NCBI RefSeq assembly: GCF_012910955.1
Contig: NZ_WTVQ01000006.1
Location: 62,001-126,000 of the forward strand
Direction: 5' to 3'
Length of the DNA: 64,000 nt
DNA from: Aromatoleum diolicum
GTDB taxonomy: Bacteria; Pseudomonadota; Gammaproteobacteria; Burkholderiales; Rhodocyclaceae
This document shows, piece after piece, positions 28,269 through 40,020 of the stretch (position 1 is the first letter of the stretch; each line of letters begins with the position of its first letter). Made by a program: the position numbers and the translations under genes. The notes under the pieces are model-generated. The model had not been told where the DNA came from and ran no database searches. It saw only the letters and a list, made by a program, of their open reading frames with translations.

Positions 28269-28856
28269 CTACAGCCAGTCGATGTCGTTGAAACCGCGCT
28301 CCAGATAGCCGCCTTTCTCCCATGAGGAGCCTTCGTAGCCGAAGAGCGGCCAGACCTCCTTGTTGTTGTAGAGCCCGAATATCAGATCGCCACGCACCTT
28401 CTGGAAAAATGCCGACTGTTCGATTTCGTAGAGAAGTACGACGCGTTCGCCCTCGCCGGGAACATCCGCATACGCCTTGCCGTAGCGACGGATTGCTTCA
28501 GCATTGAGCTGCGCGACACCGGAATCGAGCATAGATTTGAGCTGAGCATCCTGAGCCACCTTCTGGTCATAGGACGCGATCGCTGCTGCGTAGAACTTGT
28601 CGGGCACCTTGTCATGCGGAAAGATGTCTCGCGCCATCTTCACGAGCGTCTTGCCTACAGATTCACTCAGTCTTTCAAATTTCTGCGCGTAAGCCTGCTC
28701 GGCAGGCGCCATCAGACCGACGGCAGGCAGGACCGCGACACCCACGGCCGCCAGCCCGCTCCCCTTCAGGAACGCGCGCCGGCCCAGTTGCTCCTTGGAA
28801 GTAACGCTCAGCGATGCGGCGTCCGAACTCAAGGCCTTTTCTTTCAGTTGATCCAT
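28269..28856 (-). CDS. Tat-exported small subunit of GMC dehydrogenase, copy 1 (gluconate 2-dehydrogenase subunit 3 family)
   Basis: 195 residues from ATG 28856. Twin-arginine signal GRRAFLKGSGLAAVGVAVLP, cleavage after AQAYA-like residues near 55. The mature part has MARDIFPHDK, YKQ-like helices, GERVVLLYEIEQSAFFQKVR and the terminal WEKGGYLERGFNDIDWL. This family gives the large flavoprotein its export signal and stability. The large-subunit gene follows after 49 bp. The copy at 41637 is its paralogue. Confidence 0.87.
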   Translation of the reverse strand: MDQLKEKALSSDAASLSVTSKEQLGRRAFLKGSGLAAVGVAVLPAVGLMAPAEQAYAQKFERLSESVGKTLVKMARDIFPHDKVPDKFYAAAIASYDQKVAQDAQLKSMLDSGVAQLNAEAIRRYGKAYADVPGEGERVVLLYEIEQSAFFQKVRGDLIFGLYNNKEVWPLFGYEGSSWEKGGYLERGFNDIDWL

Positions 28857-29157
28857 GAATTCCACCCTATGATCTTGAACACACAAAAATCAGTGAACGA
28901 CCCACGTTCTGCGATCCGCCCCACGTAACCACCTCGGAACATCTTTCTGGCTCGCATATCGGCACGCCGGAACAGGGAAAAACGCAGCCGCGACGTCACC
29001 GCTTTGGCGATTACCAGTTGTCCTCGTCAAAGCGGTGCCGGCTTGAGGCTCTTCGCCTCGAAGCCCTCGAATCAGCTCGCTCGAAACCACCGTCGATCAA
29101 TGCACAGGCGCCATTGATTGACGGTGGATCGGCGATCGAAACGACCTGACTTGTCGT
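28857..29157. other. gap between cdh and the GMC small-subunit gene
   Basis: About 300 bp with no gene. It holds short palindromic GC-rich stretches around 29000-29060 (AAAGCGGTG / CACCGCTTT: CACCGCTTT at 28999-29007 and AAAGCGGTG at 29029-29037), which could form a 9-bp hairpin after cdh. No sigma-54 type -24/-12 element was seen. Confidence 0.45.
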
Positions 29158-30927
<1,770 letters not shown>

Positions 30928-31170
30928 TCATATTCTCCTGTTAGGAATGCGCCGTTCTGAACCACGTTTGCCGGAAGGGTTGACGCCGCAACTCCCGCAA
31001 CCGGAACGGCTCAATTGTCGTAATTCGAGAAGGAAGCGGCCATGGCGAGGAGTTCGAAGACTTATCAATTCGTCGGCTAGGTGAAACCGAGGTATCGAAG
31101 CGGTTACCGGCCCCTTGGGGCACGCGACGCACCAGGCGCGCGCGGCTGGCCAGTACCTGACTGCCGGGGG

Positions 31171-31207
31171 CACGGCATGCGGGCTCGCAAGCCGCGGGCA
31201 TGCCGTG
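31171..31207. repeat. 10-bp inverted repeat between ribBX and cdh
   Basis: CACGGCATGC (31171-31180) and GCATGCCGTG (31198-31207) are perfect inverted copies. They lie 6 bp beyond the ribBX stop, in the direction of transcription, inside the 285-bp gap before cdh. No T-run follows, so this is a possible processing or weak termination hairpin. Confidence 0.5.
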
Positions 31208-31212
31208 AACGA

Positions 31213-32442
31213 CTATGCCACTGCGCGTACGCCCGGCTTTGGGAGTACCCGGTCGCCAGAAAGCGAAGGCACGAGACCCTGTTGTCCGATTGGCTCAGGA
31301 CTCTCGTAACCCATGACTTGGAGATCAAACCCCGACATGTTCGGCATCGTGCGGGGATGAGCCATCAGGCGAAGGCGCCGAACTCCGAGATCCTTCAGTA
31401 TTTGTGCGCCGATACCAAAGTCACGCAATTCGGATGAAGACCACGCTGCCATGTTCCGCGTAGCCGAATTACTCATGCTTTCCGCGACTACCGAGGAGCC
31501 CGCCGCCCAATTCAGGAGGACGAGAACCCCACGCCCCTCGCGCGAGATGCGAGCCAGAGACTCGTGAAAGTTCCATGAGTGACGACGATCGTTGATGTCC
31601 AGGAGGTCGATCGGCGAAGTGGGCTCATGGACTCGCGCGAGGACCTCATTTCCATCGTCGATATCCCCTCGGATCAGCGCCATGTGCTGAGTCTTAGCAA
31701 TCGAGTCGTTGTAGACCACTAGCTTGCAGGGGCCATACGGAGTCTCGATGTCACGTTCCGAGAGCCTGGTCACCAGCGATTCGCTCCTGCTGCGGTAATG
31801 GATCAGATCGACAATAGTGCCGACCTTAAGGCCGTGTTTGACGGCGAACTCCGTCAAGTCGGGCAGCCTCGCCATCGTTCCGTCATCGTTGAGGATTTCG
31901 CAGATTACCGAAGCAGGCGTGAGTCCCGCCAAACGTGCCAAGTCACAACCGGCCTCGGTATGGCCGGCACGCGCCAGCACGCCGCCGGGATGGGCGCGCA
32001 GAGGAAACACATGCCCGGGCTGGACAATTGAATCGGGTGTCACATTCGCGCTCACCGCGACCTGCACCGTGCGGGCCCGATCAGGAGCGGAGATCCCGGT
32101 CGTCACGCCGGAAGCCGCCTCGATCGAGACGGTGAAGTTCGTGTGATGGGGCGATTTGTTCGAATCCACCATCATTGGAAGGCCCAATGTGCGACACCGC
32201 TCCTCGGTTAGCGTCAGGCAGATGAGGCCTCTACCGAAGCGCGCCATGAAGTTGATGGCCTCGGGGGTTACATGCTCGGCCGCTATCAGGAGATCGCCTT
32301 CATTTTCACGATCGGCCTCATCCACGATGATGACCATCCGACCGGCCGCCAACTCTTCAATGACTTCCTCGACTGAACTGATCTGGAAACCGGAATGGTT
32401 GTCGCTGGCGTGTTCGCCTTCATTCAATTGAGTGTGCGGCAT
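31213..32442 (-). CDS. ribBX: RibBX: dihydroxybutanone-phosphate synthase with degenerate GTP-cyclohydrolase-like domain
   Basis: 409 residues from ATG 32442 (CGGGAGACGGAAA upstream). The N-terminal RibB domain is intact: [35 protein letters not shown]-like block ([11 protein letters not shown]), [33 protein letters not shown]. It makes the four-carbon unit of riboflavin from ribulose 5-phosphate. The C-terminal RibA-like domain (from about residue 205) lacks the zinc site: where RibA has SECLTGD...CDCG, this reads [11 protein letters not shown] with no cysteines. Proteins of this build are known as RibBX. It overlaps the end of ribA by 23 bp. Confidence 0.87.
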   Translation of the reverse strand: MPHTQLNEGEHASDNHSGFQISSVEEVIEELAAGRMVIIVDEADRENEGDLLIAAEHVTPEAINFMARFGRGLICLTLTEERCRTLGLPMMVDSNKSPHHTNFTVSIEAASGVTTGISAPDRARTVQVAVSANVTPDSIVQPGHVFPLRAHPGGVLARAGHTEAGCDLARLAGLTPASVICEILNDDGTMARLPDLTEFAVKHGLKVGTIVDLIHYRSRSESLVTRLSERDIETPYGPCKLVVYNDSIAKTQHMALIRGDIDDGNEVLARVHEPTSPIDLLDINDRRHSWNFHESLARISREGRGVLVLLNWAAGSSVVAESMSNSATRNMAAWSSSELRDFGIGAQILKDLGVRRLRLMAHPRTMPNMSGFDLQVMGYESPEPIGQQGLVPSLSGDRVLPKPGVRAVA

Positions 32443-33094
32443 TTTCCGTCTCCCGAATATACCTTTTCGGCCCAACCGGGGCCTGGTGTCCGTCCAACAG
32501 GTGACCAAGGCGCTTCGCCTTGGTCGAGAGGTAGGCACGATTGTCAGGCGTGGCCCTTACAACAAGCGGTATGCGCTCGACGACCTCAAATCCGAAATTT
32601 TCGAGCGCCGCCACCTTTCGGGGGTTGTTGGTCATCACGCGCAATTTGGTTACGCCGAAATGCTCCAACATCTCCTTGCAGACTGCATAGTCGCGGCCAT
32701 CCGCCAGAAAACCGAGACGCTCGTTCGCGTCGACCGTGTCCGCTCCGTGATCCTGCAGAGCGTAGGCGCGCAGCTTGTTGAACAACCCGATGCCTCGCCC
32801 CTCCTGGCGCAGATATAGCAAGATGCCGCGCCCCTCTCGCGCAATCGACGCAAGAGCGGTTCGAAGCTGAGCGCCGCAGTCGCAGCGTTGGCTGAACAGG
32901 GCATCGCCGGTTAGGCACTCGGAGTGGACACGAACGAGCGCTGGAGCACTGCGATCGATCTCGCCAAACGTCAGTGCCAAGTGCTCCTTACCATCGGCCG
33001 AAAAACCGTGGAGCGTGAACTCGCCCCACTCCGTGGGAAGTCGGGTCTGAACGACATGCTGGACGATTGGGCCCTGGCAGATCGGCTGGTCCAT
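32420..33094 (-). CDS. ribA: GTP cyclohydrolase II
   Basis: 224 residues from ATG 33094 (MDQPICQGP), which matches the family N-terminus; a longer start at 33172 is possible and neither has a good ribosome site. Zinc ligands are in [20 protein letters not shown]-binding residues in [19 protein letters not shown], then [24 protein letters not shown] and TNNPRKV. It makes the first committed step of riboflavin synthesis. Located between etf-QO and ribBX in the flavoenzyme-rich catabolic unit. Confidence 0.9.
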   Translation of the reverse strand: MDQPICQGPIVQHVVQTRLPTEWGEFTLHGFSADGKEHLALTFGEIDRSAPALVRVHSECLTGDALFSQRCDCGAQLRTALASIAREGRGILLYLRQEGRGIGLFNKLRAYALQDHGADTVDANERLGFLADGRDYAVCKEMLEHFGVTKLRVMTNNPRKVAALENFGFEVVERIPLVVRATPDNRAYLSTKAKRLGHLLDGHQAPVGPKRYIRETENAAHSIE

Positions 33095-33203
33095 TGCGGA
33101 CAGATTAGAATTTTTCTGCACTGCAACTCCTACGCGAGCCCTACGCTCGATAACACTAACGGTTCGGGACATCACCCACTCGGACAACGCCGCACCACGT
33201 GCC

Positions 33204-34847
33204 TTACATGTTCGGATATACGGGCCCCTCACCGCCCTGCGGGACCACCCAGTTGATGTTCTGGTTGGGATCCTTGATATCGCAGGTCTTGCAATGGACA
33301 CAGTTCTGCGCATTGATCTGGAGTCGCGGCTGGCCTCCCTCGCGACCGACGATCTCATAGACACCTGCCGGGCAGAAGCGCTGTTCTGGCGCATCGTACG
33401 TGGGCAAATTGACTTCAATGGGGAGATCGGCGTCCTTCAGTCGGAGATGACAGGGCTGATCCTCCTCATGGTTCGTATTGGAGAGAAAGACCGACCCCAG
33501 ACGATCAAAGGTGATTACGCCGTCGGGCTTTGGATATTCGATCGGCTGGCATGCAGCAGCAGGACTCAGCTTCTCATGGTCGGGCGACCGATGATGCAGC
33601 GTCCAGGGAGCCACACCATTGAAAACGAGCTGATCCAAGCCGAAGAGGAGCGCCCCTAGCTTCAGACCCTTCGCCATGAAAGGCTTGAAGTTCCGTGCTT
33701 TATACAGTTCGTCGTACAGCCAACTATTCTCGAACTTACTTCGGTACGCGGTCAGCTCATCGCGCTCACGACCCGCTATCAGCGCTTCAAAACAAGCTTC
33801 CGCGGCGAGCGACCCCGTCTTGATCGCGCAATGTGACCCCTTGATTCGCGCGGCATTCAGGAAACCCGCGTCGTCGCCGACCAAGACACCACCGGGAAAG
33901 GTCAACTTGGGCAGCGACTGCACGCCACCTGCTACCAAGGCCCTGGCACCGTAGGAAATCCGCTTGCCGCCCTCGAGGAACTTGCGGATTTGCGGATGAG
34001 TCTTGAACCGCTGGAACTCCTCGTACGGCGACAGGTACGGATTCTCGTAACCAAGGCCGACCACAAACCCGACAGTCACTTGGTTGTTTTCCAAGTGGTA
34101 AAGAAAGCCTCCCCCGTAGGTGTCGGCTTGCATCGGCCAGCCACCACTATGGACGACCAGGCCCAGTTGATGCACGTCGGGATCGATTTCCCATAGTTCC
34201 TTCAGCCCGATAGCATAGGTCTGGGGGTCGGCGTCCGCGTCGAGCCTGTATCGTTTGATTAGCTGCTTTCCGAGATGCCCGCGGCAACCCTCTGCAAGGA
34301 TTGTGTACTTCGCATGCAATTCCAGGCCCGGCTGGAAATTCGGCCCGTCGGAACCGTCGCGCAGGCGCCCCATGTCGCCGGTTACAACTCCCATCACGGC
34401 GCCGTTCTCGTCGAACAGGACCTCGGCACCCGCGAACCCGGGATAGATTTCTACGCCTAAAGCTTCAGCCTGCGTCCCCAACCAGCGACAGACGCTACCA
34501 AGTGAAATGACGTAGTTGCCCTCATTATGGAAACAACCCGGCAGCAGCGCATTCGGCACCTTGAAGGCACCGGATTCCGACAGGATGAAGAAGCGATCCT
34601 CGGACACGGGGGCGTTGAGGGGGGCACCGTCGTCCTTCCAGTTCGGCAGCAGTTCGGACAGGGCACGTGGATCCATCACGGCACCCGAGAGTATGTGAGC
34701 GCCGATCTCGGCGCCCTTGTCTATCAGGCACACCGAAATGTCCCGACCTGCTTCGTTCGCAAGCTGTTTCAGCCGTATCGCCGAAGCCAACCCAGCGGGT
34801 CCGCCTCCGACGATGACGACATCGAACTCCATCGATTCACGCTGCAT
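33204..34847 (-). CDS. electron-transfer flavoprotein:ubiquinone oxidoreductase
   Basis: 547 residues. FAD motif [69 protein letters not shown], and the C-terminal [4Fe-4S] cysteines CPAGVYEI and [16 protein letters not shown]. Monotopic inner-membrane enzyme passing electrons from ETF to ubiquinone, which in this setting would feed denitrification or oxygen respiration. It lies 54 bp after etfA. Confidence 0.95.
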   Translation of the reverse strand: MQRESMEFDVVIVGGGPAGLASAIRLKQLANEAGRDISVCLIDKGAEIGAHILSGAVMDPRALSELLPNWKDDGAPLNAPVSEDRFFILSESGAFKVPNALLPGCFHNEGNYVISLGSVCRWLGTQAEALGVEIYPGFAGAEVLFDENGAVMGVVTGDMGRLRDGSDGPNFQPGLELHAKYTILAEGCRGHLGKQLIKRYRLDADADPQTYAIGLKELWEIDPDVHQLGLVVHSGGWPMQADTYGGGFLYHLENNQVTVGFVVGLGYENPYLSPYEEFQRFKTHPQIRKFLEGGKRISYGARALVAGGVQSLPKLTFPGGVLVGDDAGFLNAARIKGSHCAIKTGSLAAEACFEALIAGRERDELTAYRSKFENSWLYDELYKARNFKPFMAKGLKLGALLFGLDQLVFNGVAPWTLHHRSPDHEKLSPAAACQPIEYPKPDGVITFDRLGSVFLSNTNHEEDQPCHLRLKDADLPIEVNLPTYDAPEQRFCPAGVYEIVGREGGQPRLQINAQNCVHCKTCDIKDPNQNINWVVPQGGEGPVYPNM

Positions 34848-34901
34848 AGCAACTCGTCCGACAATTGACTGGCCCAGCGCGCCCCCTATCGGCGACGCCC
34901 T

Positions 34902-35846
34902 TCATTTCAGTGCAGCGGTCAGTTGCGGTACGACTTCAAACAGATCGCCAACCAGCCCGAAATCGGCCACCTGAAAGATCGGGGCATCCGGATCCTTGTT
35001 GATGGCGACAATGATCTTTGAGTCCTTCATGCCAGCGAGATGCTGGATGGCTCCGGACACGCCAATCGCGATATAGAGCTGCGGGGCCACGATCTTGCCT
35101 GTTTGGCCGACCTGATAGTCGTTCGGCACGAAACCCGCATCCACTGCGGCGCGCGAGGCCCCAAGGGCTGCACCAAGCTTGTCGGCCAACGGTTCAAGCA
35201 GTTTGTGATAGTTCTCGCCATTACCCAACCCGCGCCCACCTGAAACGATGACCCGTGCGGCAATGAGCTCAGGACGGAGCGATTTGGAAACTTCCCGGCC
35301 GACCAACTTCGACTGGCCAAGGTCGGGACCCGCCGTGATGCTCTCGACAACTGCATAGCCCTCCTCTCCAGCTGCATCGAATGCCGTAGTACGGACGGTG
35401 ATCACCTTTACCGCATCGATCGATCTAACGGTAACCAGCACGTTGCCTGCGTAGATTGGCCGCACGAAGGTATCAGCCGACTCCACCGCCACGATATCGG
35501 AGATCTGTGCCACATCGAGCAGCGCCGCAATGCGCGGCATGAGGTTCTTGCCTGCACCGGTCGCTGGCGCTAGCACATAGTCATATGCACCCCCTTCCGC
35601 TTTCACAAGGGGGACGATGAGTGCAGCCAAATTTTCCGCCGTCTGGTCCGCATAGTGCGGCGCATCGGCAAAGATAACCTTGACGACGCCCGCCAGCTTG
35701 GCCGCGGCCTGGGCGGCTTGAGCGCAATTCATGCCCGCCACCAAAACATGGATATCCCCACCGATCCGAGCGGCGGCGGCAACCGTATTGCGGGTCGCCG
35801 ATCTCAGAGAATCGTTATCGTGCTCGGCTATGACCAGGATTGCCAT
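34902..35846 (-). CDS. etfA: electron-transfer flavoprotein alpha subunit
   Basis: 314 residues. ATG 35846 overlaps the etfB stop (TGATG). C-terminal FAD domain with [58 protein letters not shown] and [15 protein letters not shown]. Accepts electrons from acyl-CoA dehydrogenases such as the one at 51328 and hands them to the quinone oxidoreductase. Confidence 0.95.
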   Translation of the reverse strand: MAILVIAEHDNDSLRSATRNTVAAAARIGGDIHVLVAGMNCAQAAQAAAKLAGVVKVIFADAPHYADQTAENLAALIVPLVKAEGGAYDYVLAPATGAGKNLMPRIAALLDVAQISDIVAVESADTFVRPIYAGNVLVTVRSIDAVKVITVRTTAFDAAGEEGYAVVESITAGPDLGQSKLVGREVSKSLRPELIAARVIVSGGRGLGNGENYHKLLEPLADKLGAALGASRAAVDAGFVPNDYQVGQTGKIVAPQLYIAIGVSGAIQHLAGMKDSKIIVAINKDPDAPIFQVADFGLVGDLFEVVPQLTAALK

Positions 35847-36595
35847 CAAATTACCTTTGCATCATTCTTGAGTTTATGGACCAGTTCGGCCACATCCGCG
35901 ACCCGGACGCCCGCACTGCGTTTCGGCGGAAAAGCGTATTTAACTGGAACATGACGCGGGGAAATGTCGGCACCCAAGCTTCCCGCCGCAATAGTTTCCA
36001 GTGGCTTCTTTTTGGCTTTCATGATGTTGGGCAGCGACGGATAGCGCGGTTCGTTGAGGCGAAGGTCGGCCGTGATAACGACGGGCAGTCCGCACTCGAG
36101 AGTTTCCAGCCCCCCATCGACCTCCCGCGTTACGGCCGCCCTTCCGTCCGCAATCGTGATCTTCGATGCGAAGGTTGCTTGGGGCGATCCGAGAAGTCCG
36201 GCGAGCATCTGGCCCGTCTGATTTGCGTCGTCATCGATCGCCTGTTTACCGAGAATGACGAGCTCGGGCGCCTCGCGCTCGACGATGGCGCGCAGGAGCT
36301 TGGCGACAGACAGCGGCTCGAGTTGGACGTCGGTCTCCACCAGAATCGCTCTATCAGCGCCGATCGCCATTGCGTGCCGTAGCGTCTCCTGGCACGCGGA
36401 CACGCCGCAGGTGACTGCTATGACTTCGGTCGCCAGATTCGATTCCCTAAGACGTACCGCCTCTTCAACGGCGACTTCGTCAAAAGGATTCATCGACATC
36501 TTCATATTCGCAAGATCGATGCCGCTTCCGTCGCTCTTCAGACGGACCTTGACGTTCGGGTCAATGACCCGCTTGACCGGTACAAGTATCTTCAT
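35846..36595 (-). CDS. etfB: electron-transfer flavoprotein beta subunit
   Basis: 249 residues from ATG 36595 ([12 protein letters not shown]). AMP-binding region and the conserved [44 protein letters not shown] and the C-terminal [19 protein letters not shown], the ETF-beta signature. 33 bp after the CoA-transferase gene. Confidence 0.95.
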   Translation of the reverse strand: MKILVPVKRVIDPNVKVRLKSDGSGIDLANMKMSMNPFDEVAVEEAVRLRESNLATEVIAVTCGVSACQETLRHAMAIGADRAILVETDVQLEPLSVAKLLRAIVEREAPELVILGKQAIDDDANQTGQMLAGLLGSPQATFASKITIADGRAAVTREVDGGLETLECGLPVVITADLRLNEPRYPSLPNIMKAKKKPLETIAAGSLGADISPRHVPVKYAFPPKRSAGVRVADVAELVHKLKNDAKVI

Positions 36596-36627
36596 TGATT
36601 GGTTCTGCGTAGTACTTTTTCGGCAAT

Positions 36628-37854
36628 TCAACGGCCAACGACAGCCGCATCCTTGAGTTCCTCGATGCGTTCGGCACTAACCCCGAGCAACGAGCTGAGC
36701 ACTTCGGTACTGTTCTCGCCAAGCATCGGCGGCGCTTTCAGATACTCCACTGGCGTACGCGAAAGCCGTATCGGACTCGCCACCAGAGGAACCTCCCCCG
36801 CCAGACGATGGGGAATCCGAATCTGCATGCCCCGATGAACGACCTGCGGGTCGGCAAACACGTCCTTCACTCCGTTAATGGGTCCGCAGGGAACGCCGCA
36901 TTGTTCGAACAGCGCAATCCACTCGGCGGTGGTACGCGTAAGCACGACCTCGTTGAGCAGCGGAATCAGATGCTGACGATTGGCGACACGCGTCGCATTG
37001 GTCCGGAAACGTTGATCCTCCGCCCATTCCGGATGGCCGACAGCCAAACAGAACTTCGAGAACTGACCATCGTTACCGACCGCCAGAATCATGTAACCGT
37101 CCTTGGTCTTGAGATCCTGATACGGGACGACATTTGGATGCCCGTTGCCCATGCGGACGGGCTCCTTCCCCGTCGTTAGGAAATTCATTGCCTGATTGGC
37201 CAAACACGCTACCTGTACGTCCAAGAGTGCGAGGTCGATTTGCTGCCCAAGACCTGATTGCTCGCGCTCGGCGAGTGCCGCAAGGATGGAGATTGTCGCG
37301 TAGAGACCAGTCGTAATGTCTGCGAGTGACAGTCCTGCCTTTTGCGGCCCAGCGCCGGGCTCGCCATCCGGACGCCCCGTGACACTCATCAGTCCCCCCA
37401 TACCTTGGATCAGAAAATCGTACCCGGGACGTTGTGCGTAAGGACCATCCTGGCCAAAGCCAGTAATCGAGCAATAGATAAGGCGCGGATTAATCTTGGA
37501 GAGCGTTTCATAATCAAGGCCGTAGCGTTTCAGCGTCCCGACCTTGAAGTTCTCGATAAAGACATCCGATGTGGCTGCCAGGTGGTATATCAGCTCCTGA
37601 CCTTCAGAACGCGAGATATCAATCGCAACGGACTTCTTGTTCCGGTTGCAACTGCTGTAATAGGCAGACTCGGTTGTGTCGTCTCCGTCCTGATTCTTGA
37701 CGAACGGCGGACCAAAGCTCCGCGTATCATCCCCCGTATCCGGGCGTTCAATCTTGATTACGTCGGCACCGAGATCGGCAAGTATCTGGGTGGCGAGTGG
37801 CCCTGCCAGAATTCGCGACAGATCCAGAACCCTGACATGTGAAAGCGCCGCCAT
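36628..37854 (-). CDS. class III CoA-transferase (CaiB/BaiF), candidate adipate CoA-transferase
   Basis: 408 residues from ATG 37854, 5 bp after AAAGGAG. Family hallmarks are [25 protein letters not shown], the catalytic aspartate in [11 protein letters not shown], and [15 protein letters not shown]. It resembles the branch that moves CoA between succinyl-CoA and dicarboxylates (glutarate-type). In this cluster adipate made by Cdh needs a CoA; no ATP-dependent adipate ligase is present, so this enzyme is the best candidate. It starts the run etfB-etfA-etfQO-ribA-ribBX-cdh on the same strand. Confidence 0.85.
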   Translation of the reverse strand: MAALSHVRVLDLSRILAGPLATQILADLGADVIKIERPDTGDDTRSFGPPFVKNQDGDDTTESAYYSSCNRNKKSVAIDISRSEGQELIYHLAATSDVFIENFKVGTLKRYGLDYETLSKINPRLIYCSITGFGQDGPYAQRPGYDFLIQGMGGLMSVTGRPDGEPGAGPQKAGLSLADITTGLYATISILAALAEREQSGLGQQIDLALLDVQVACLANQAMNFLTTGKEPVRMGNGHPNVVPYQDLKTKDGYMILAVGNDGQFSKFCLAVGHPEWAEDQRFRTNATRVANRQHLIPLLNEVVLTRTTAEWIALFEQCGVPCGPINGVKDVFADPQVVHRGMQIRIPHRLAGEVPLVASPIRLSRTPVEYLKAPPMLGENSTEVLSSLLGVSAERIEELKDAAVVGR

Positions 37855-37937
37855 GGTTTCTCCTTTAAGCATTATTGGGTGGAACTTGTTTCATTGGGGT
37901 ATGCGACGCTGTCCTGATGGAGCAACCGAAGCCGGGA

Positions 37938-38486
37938 CTACTTACGCACAGATTTCGCGACAAAACTCGCCTTCGCCAAACTGTTCAAGTTCAGCATGTA
38001 GCCGACCATTGCCGCCGGTGTGTCTTCACCGAGTTCGATCCTCTCCGTTTTGAGGGCAAACACGGTGAACGTGAACCGATGCGGCTTATCGCCCTGCGGC
38101 GGACATGGCCCCCCCCAGCCTGGTTTGCCGAAATCGGTTCGGCTTTGCACGGACCCCTTCGGCAACCTCCCTGCTGACGGGTCACCCGCGCCTTGGGGCA
38201 GCGATGTCGTATCAGGCGGCAAATTGAATACCACCCAGTGCCACCATCCACTCCCGGTTGGTGCGTCCGGGTCGTACACGGTCACAGCAAAGCTCTTCGT
38301 ACCCTTGGGTGCGTTCTTCCATGTCAGAGCGGGCGAGACGTTGCCGCCCTCGCATCCGAACCCATTGAGCACGTACTCTTTGGAGATTTCCTGATTGGCT
38401 TTGATGTCTGGGCTTTCAATCGAGAATCCAGCTGCGAGAGCCAGCGTGGGAACAAACAGCAAAGTTGATAAGAGGGTTTTACTCAT
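37938..38486 (-). CDS. exported YbhB/YbcL-type (PEBP-like) protein
   Basis: 182 residues from ATG 38486 (GGAGATCGAAGAA upstream). Signal peptide KTLLSTLLFVPTLALAAG, then the Raf-kinase-inhibitor-like core: GGNVSPALTWKNAPKGTKS, VYDPDAPTGSGWWHWVVFNLP and the CPP-x-GDKPHRF motif. The biochemical role in bacteria is unsettled. It lies upstream of the CoA-transferase on the same strand with an 83-bp gap. Confidence 0.85.
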   Translation of the reverse strand: MSKTLLSTLLFVPTLALAAGFSIESPDIKANQEISKEYVLNGFGCEGGNVSPALTWKNAPKGTKSFAVTVYDPDAPTGSGWWHWVVFNLPPDTTSLPQGAGDPSAGRLPKGSVQSRTDFGKPGWGGPCPPQGDKPHRFTFTVFALKTERIELGEDTPAAMVGYMLNLNSLAKASFVAKSVRK

Positions 38487-38795
38487 TTCTTCGATCTCCA
38501 TTGGTATGAGTTCGTACTGGTCGGGAATCAGCTGAGGAAGCGCCCGCAACATAGGGCATACGTGAGAAAGTCTTTAGATCGGGGCCTGATGTGCAAGCAC
38601 GTGTGAATTCAAACGGCACTTCCTTCCCTCGCGCCAACCCGGTTGCAACCTCCTCAAGCGTCGTCTGCCGCGTGTTGCGGAATCGCGCCTACTTGCCGAC
38701 GACGTTGATGATTCAAAAATGCACGTACACCGATACGCTACACGGAAGCAGAAACACTCAATTTTCGGTAGAGATCCCTCCCGGAAATTTCTGCC
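38487..38795. other. short gap, no gene seen
   Basis: Frames of up to 100 codons on the plus strand (38591-38896) have no ribosome site or recognisable fold and run into the antisense of the GST gene. Probable promoter region of the YbhB-like gene. Confidence 0.5.
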
Positions 38796-39407
38796 TCAAG
38801 CGTGCAGGACCGTGGACAGAACCGACTCGCGCTCGCTTTGTGCTGCATACCACGAAGCGAGCGCAGGACGTGCACTGCGCCAGTCGTATGACGTAAAGCG
38901 GAAATCGAGGTAGCCGAGCGCGCAGATCGTACTCACACCACCAATGGTGAGGTCGCCATCCAACGCTTTGATCTCACGGGCAATCGCATCCAATGCGAAA
39001 TCGATTTTCGCCTGCTGTCCATCGATCCACTTGTCCCATCGCAACAGTTCAGGTCGCATCGCAGTCTCATAACGCAGCAATACTGCGGCATCCAAAAGAC
39101 CATCCGCCAACGCCTGTTGCCTTAACGCAGTCCAGCGGGCTTCTCCCATCGCCGGCACCAACTTCCGCTCTTCATGAAGACTGTCGAGATATTCACAGAT
39201 AACGGGAGAATCATAGAGAGCAACTCCATCATCTCGCAGCAATACCGGGATCTTCCCAAGCGGATTCCTGCCACTCACATCCGGGTTCACCGATATTGGC
39301 ATCACCGTTACATTGACTTCCTCGACTTGGCCGGCGACTCCCAATTCGCGAACAAAAATTCTTACCTTCCGTGCGAAGGGCGACATCGGTGACATCAGCA
39401 ACTTCAT
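38796..39407 (-). CDS. glutathione S-transferase family protein
   Basis: 203 residues, AAAGGAGTCGTGTT before ATG 39407. N-terminal thioredoxin-like domain MSPMSPFARKVRIFVRELG with the serine typical of beta/zeta-type bacterial GSTs and the GKIPVLLRDDG cis-proline and YDSPVICEYLD glutathione-binding blocks; all-helical C-terminal domain. Possibly detoxifies reactive enones or ketones of the alicyclic pathway (inference). Confidence 0.88.
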   Translation of the reverse strand: MKLLMSPMSPFARKVRIFVRELGVAGQVEEVNVTVMPISVNPDVSGRNPLGKIPVLLRDDGVALYDSPVICEYLDSLHEERKLVPAMGEARWTALRQQALADGLLDAAVLLRYETAMRPELLRWDKWIDGQQAKIDFALDAIAREIKALDGDLTIGGVSTICALGYLDFRFTSYDWRSARPALASWYAAQSERESVLSTVLHA

Positions 39408-39530
39408 AACACGACTCCTTTCCCGATGGCCGCCGGCTAATCGCGGCCCCTAACCTTCTTACAGTACGAGTTGATCACTGCGACGAATTCAATCTCACAA
39501 TACATCCGTCGATTCCAGCAGCGCCTTCAA

Positions 39531-39830
39531 TCACCCCGACGACCGTTGGTAACGCAACTCACAGACCTTAATGTCGTAACTTGAAAAGAAAGATCGCCCG
39601 AATTCCTTTGCCGCAAGATGCAAAGGATGCTCGGACCACGCACGATGCGACACTTCATCACGAAATTCGACGATGAAGCACGCCTCGCCATCGTCGGCCA
39701 GATACTGCTTCATCGAAATGAACCCATCCAGATCGGGCAGAAGCGGGGCAAGACGATTAAACCATTCGCTATATTGCATTTGCATCGAATGATCGGCGCT
39801 ACCCTTGGCGCGAAACACGGTCACATACAC
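39531..39830 (-). CDS. antibiotic-biosynthesis-monooxygenase-like small protein (ABM fold)
   Basis: 99 residues from GTG 39830, with AAAGGAGAAGAAC upstream. Ferredoxin-like dimeric alpha/beta-barrel pattern: VYVTVFRAKG, a helix with YSEWFNRLAPLL, GFISMKQYL, and the strand ACFIVEFRDEVSHRAWSEHP. Members are cofactor-free oxygenases, isomerases or simply binding proteins. Function unknown; sits between the GST and the second GMC gene. Confidence 0.7.
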   Translation of the reverse strand: MYVTVFRAKGSADHSMQMQYSEWFNRLAPLLPDLDGFISMKQYLADDGEACFIVEFRDEVSHRAWSEHPLHLAAKEFGRSFFSSYDIKVCELRYQRSSG

Positions 39831-40020
39831 GTTCTTCTCCTTTGAATTATCGCTCGCAGATCATTCTCTGGCATTTGGACGGACGGCAAACTCTCGCCAG
39901 CAGAAATCAAACTGACGCTCGCAATGGCACGTCAGAATGGCGCGCGGGTCTCGGTTCGGCCACGAAACCATCACATTCTCAGTGTGTTGTTTGAAACCGA
40001 GAGGCTCGCAGACTCAATGA

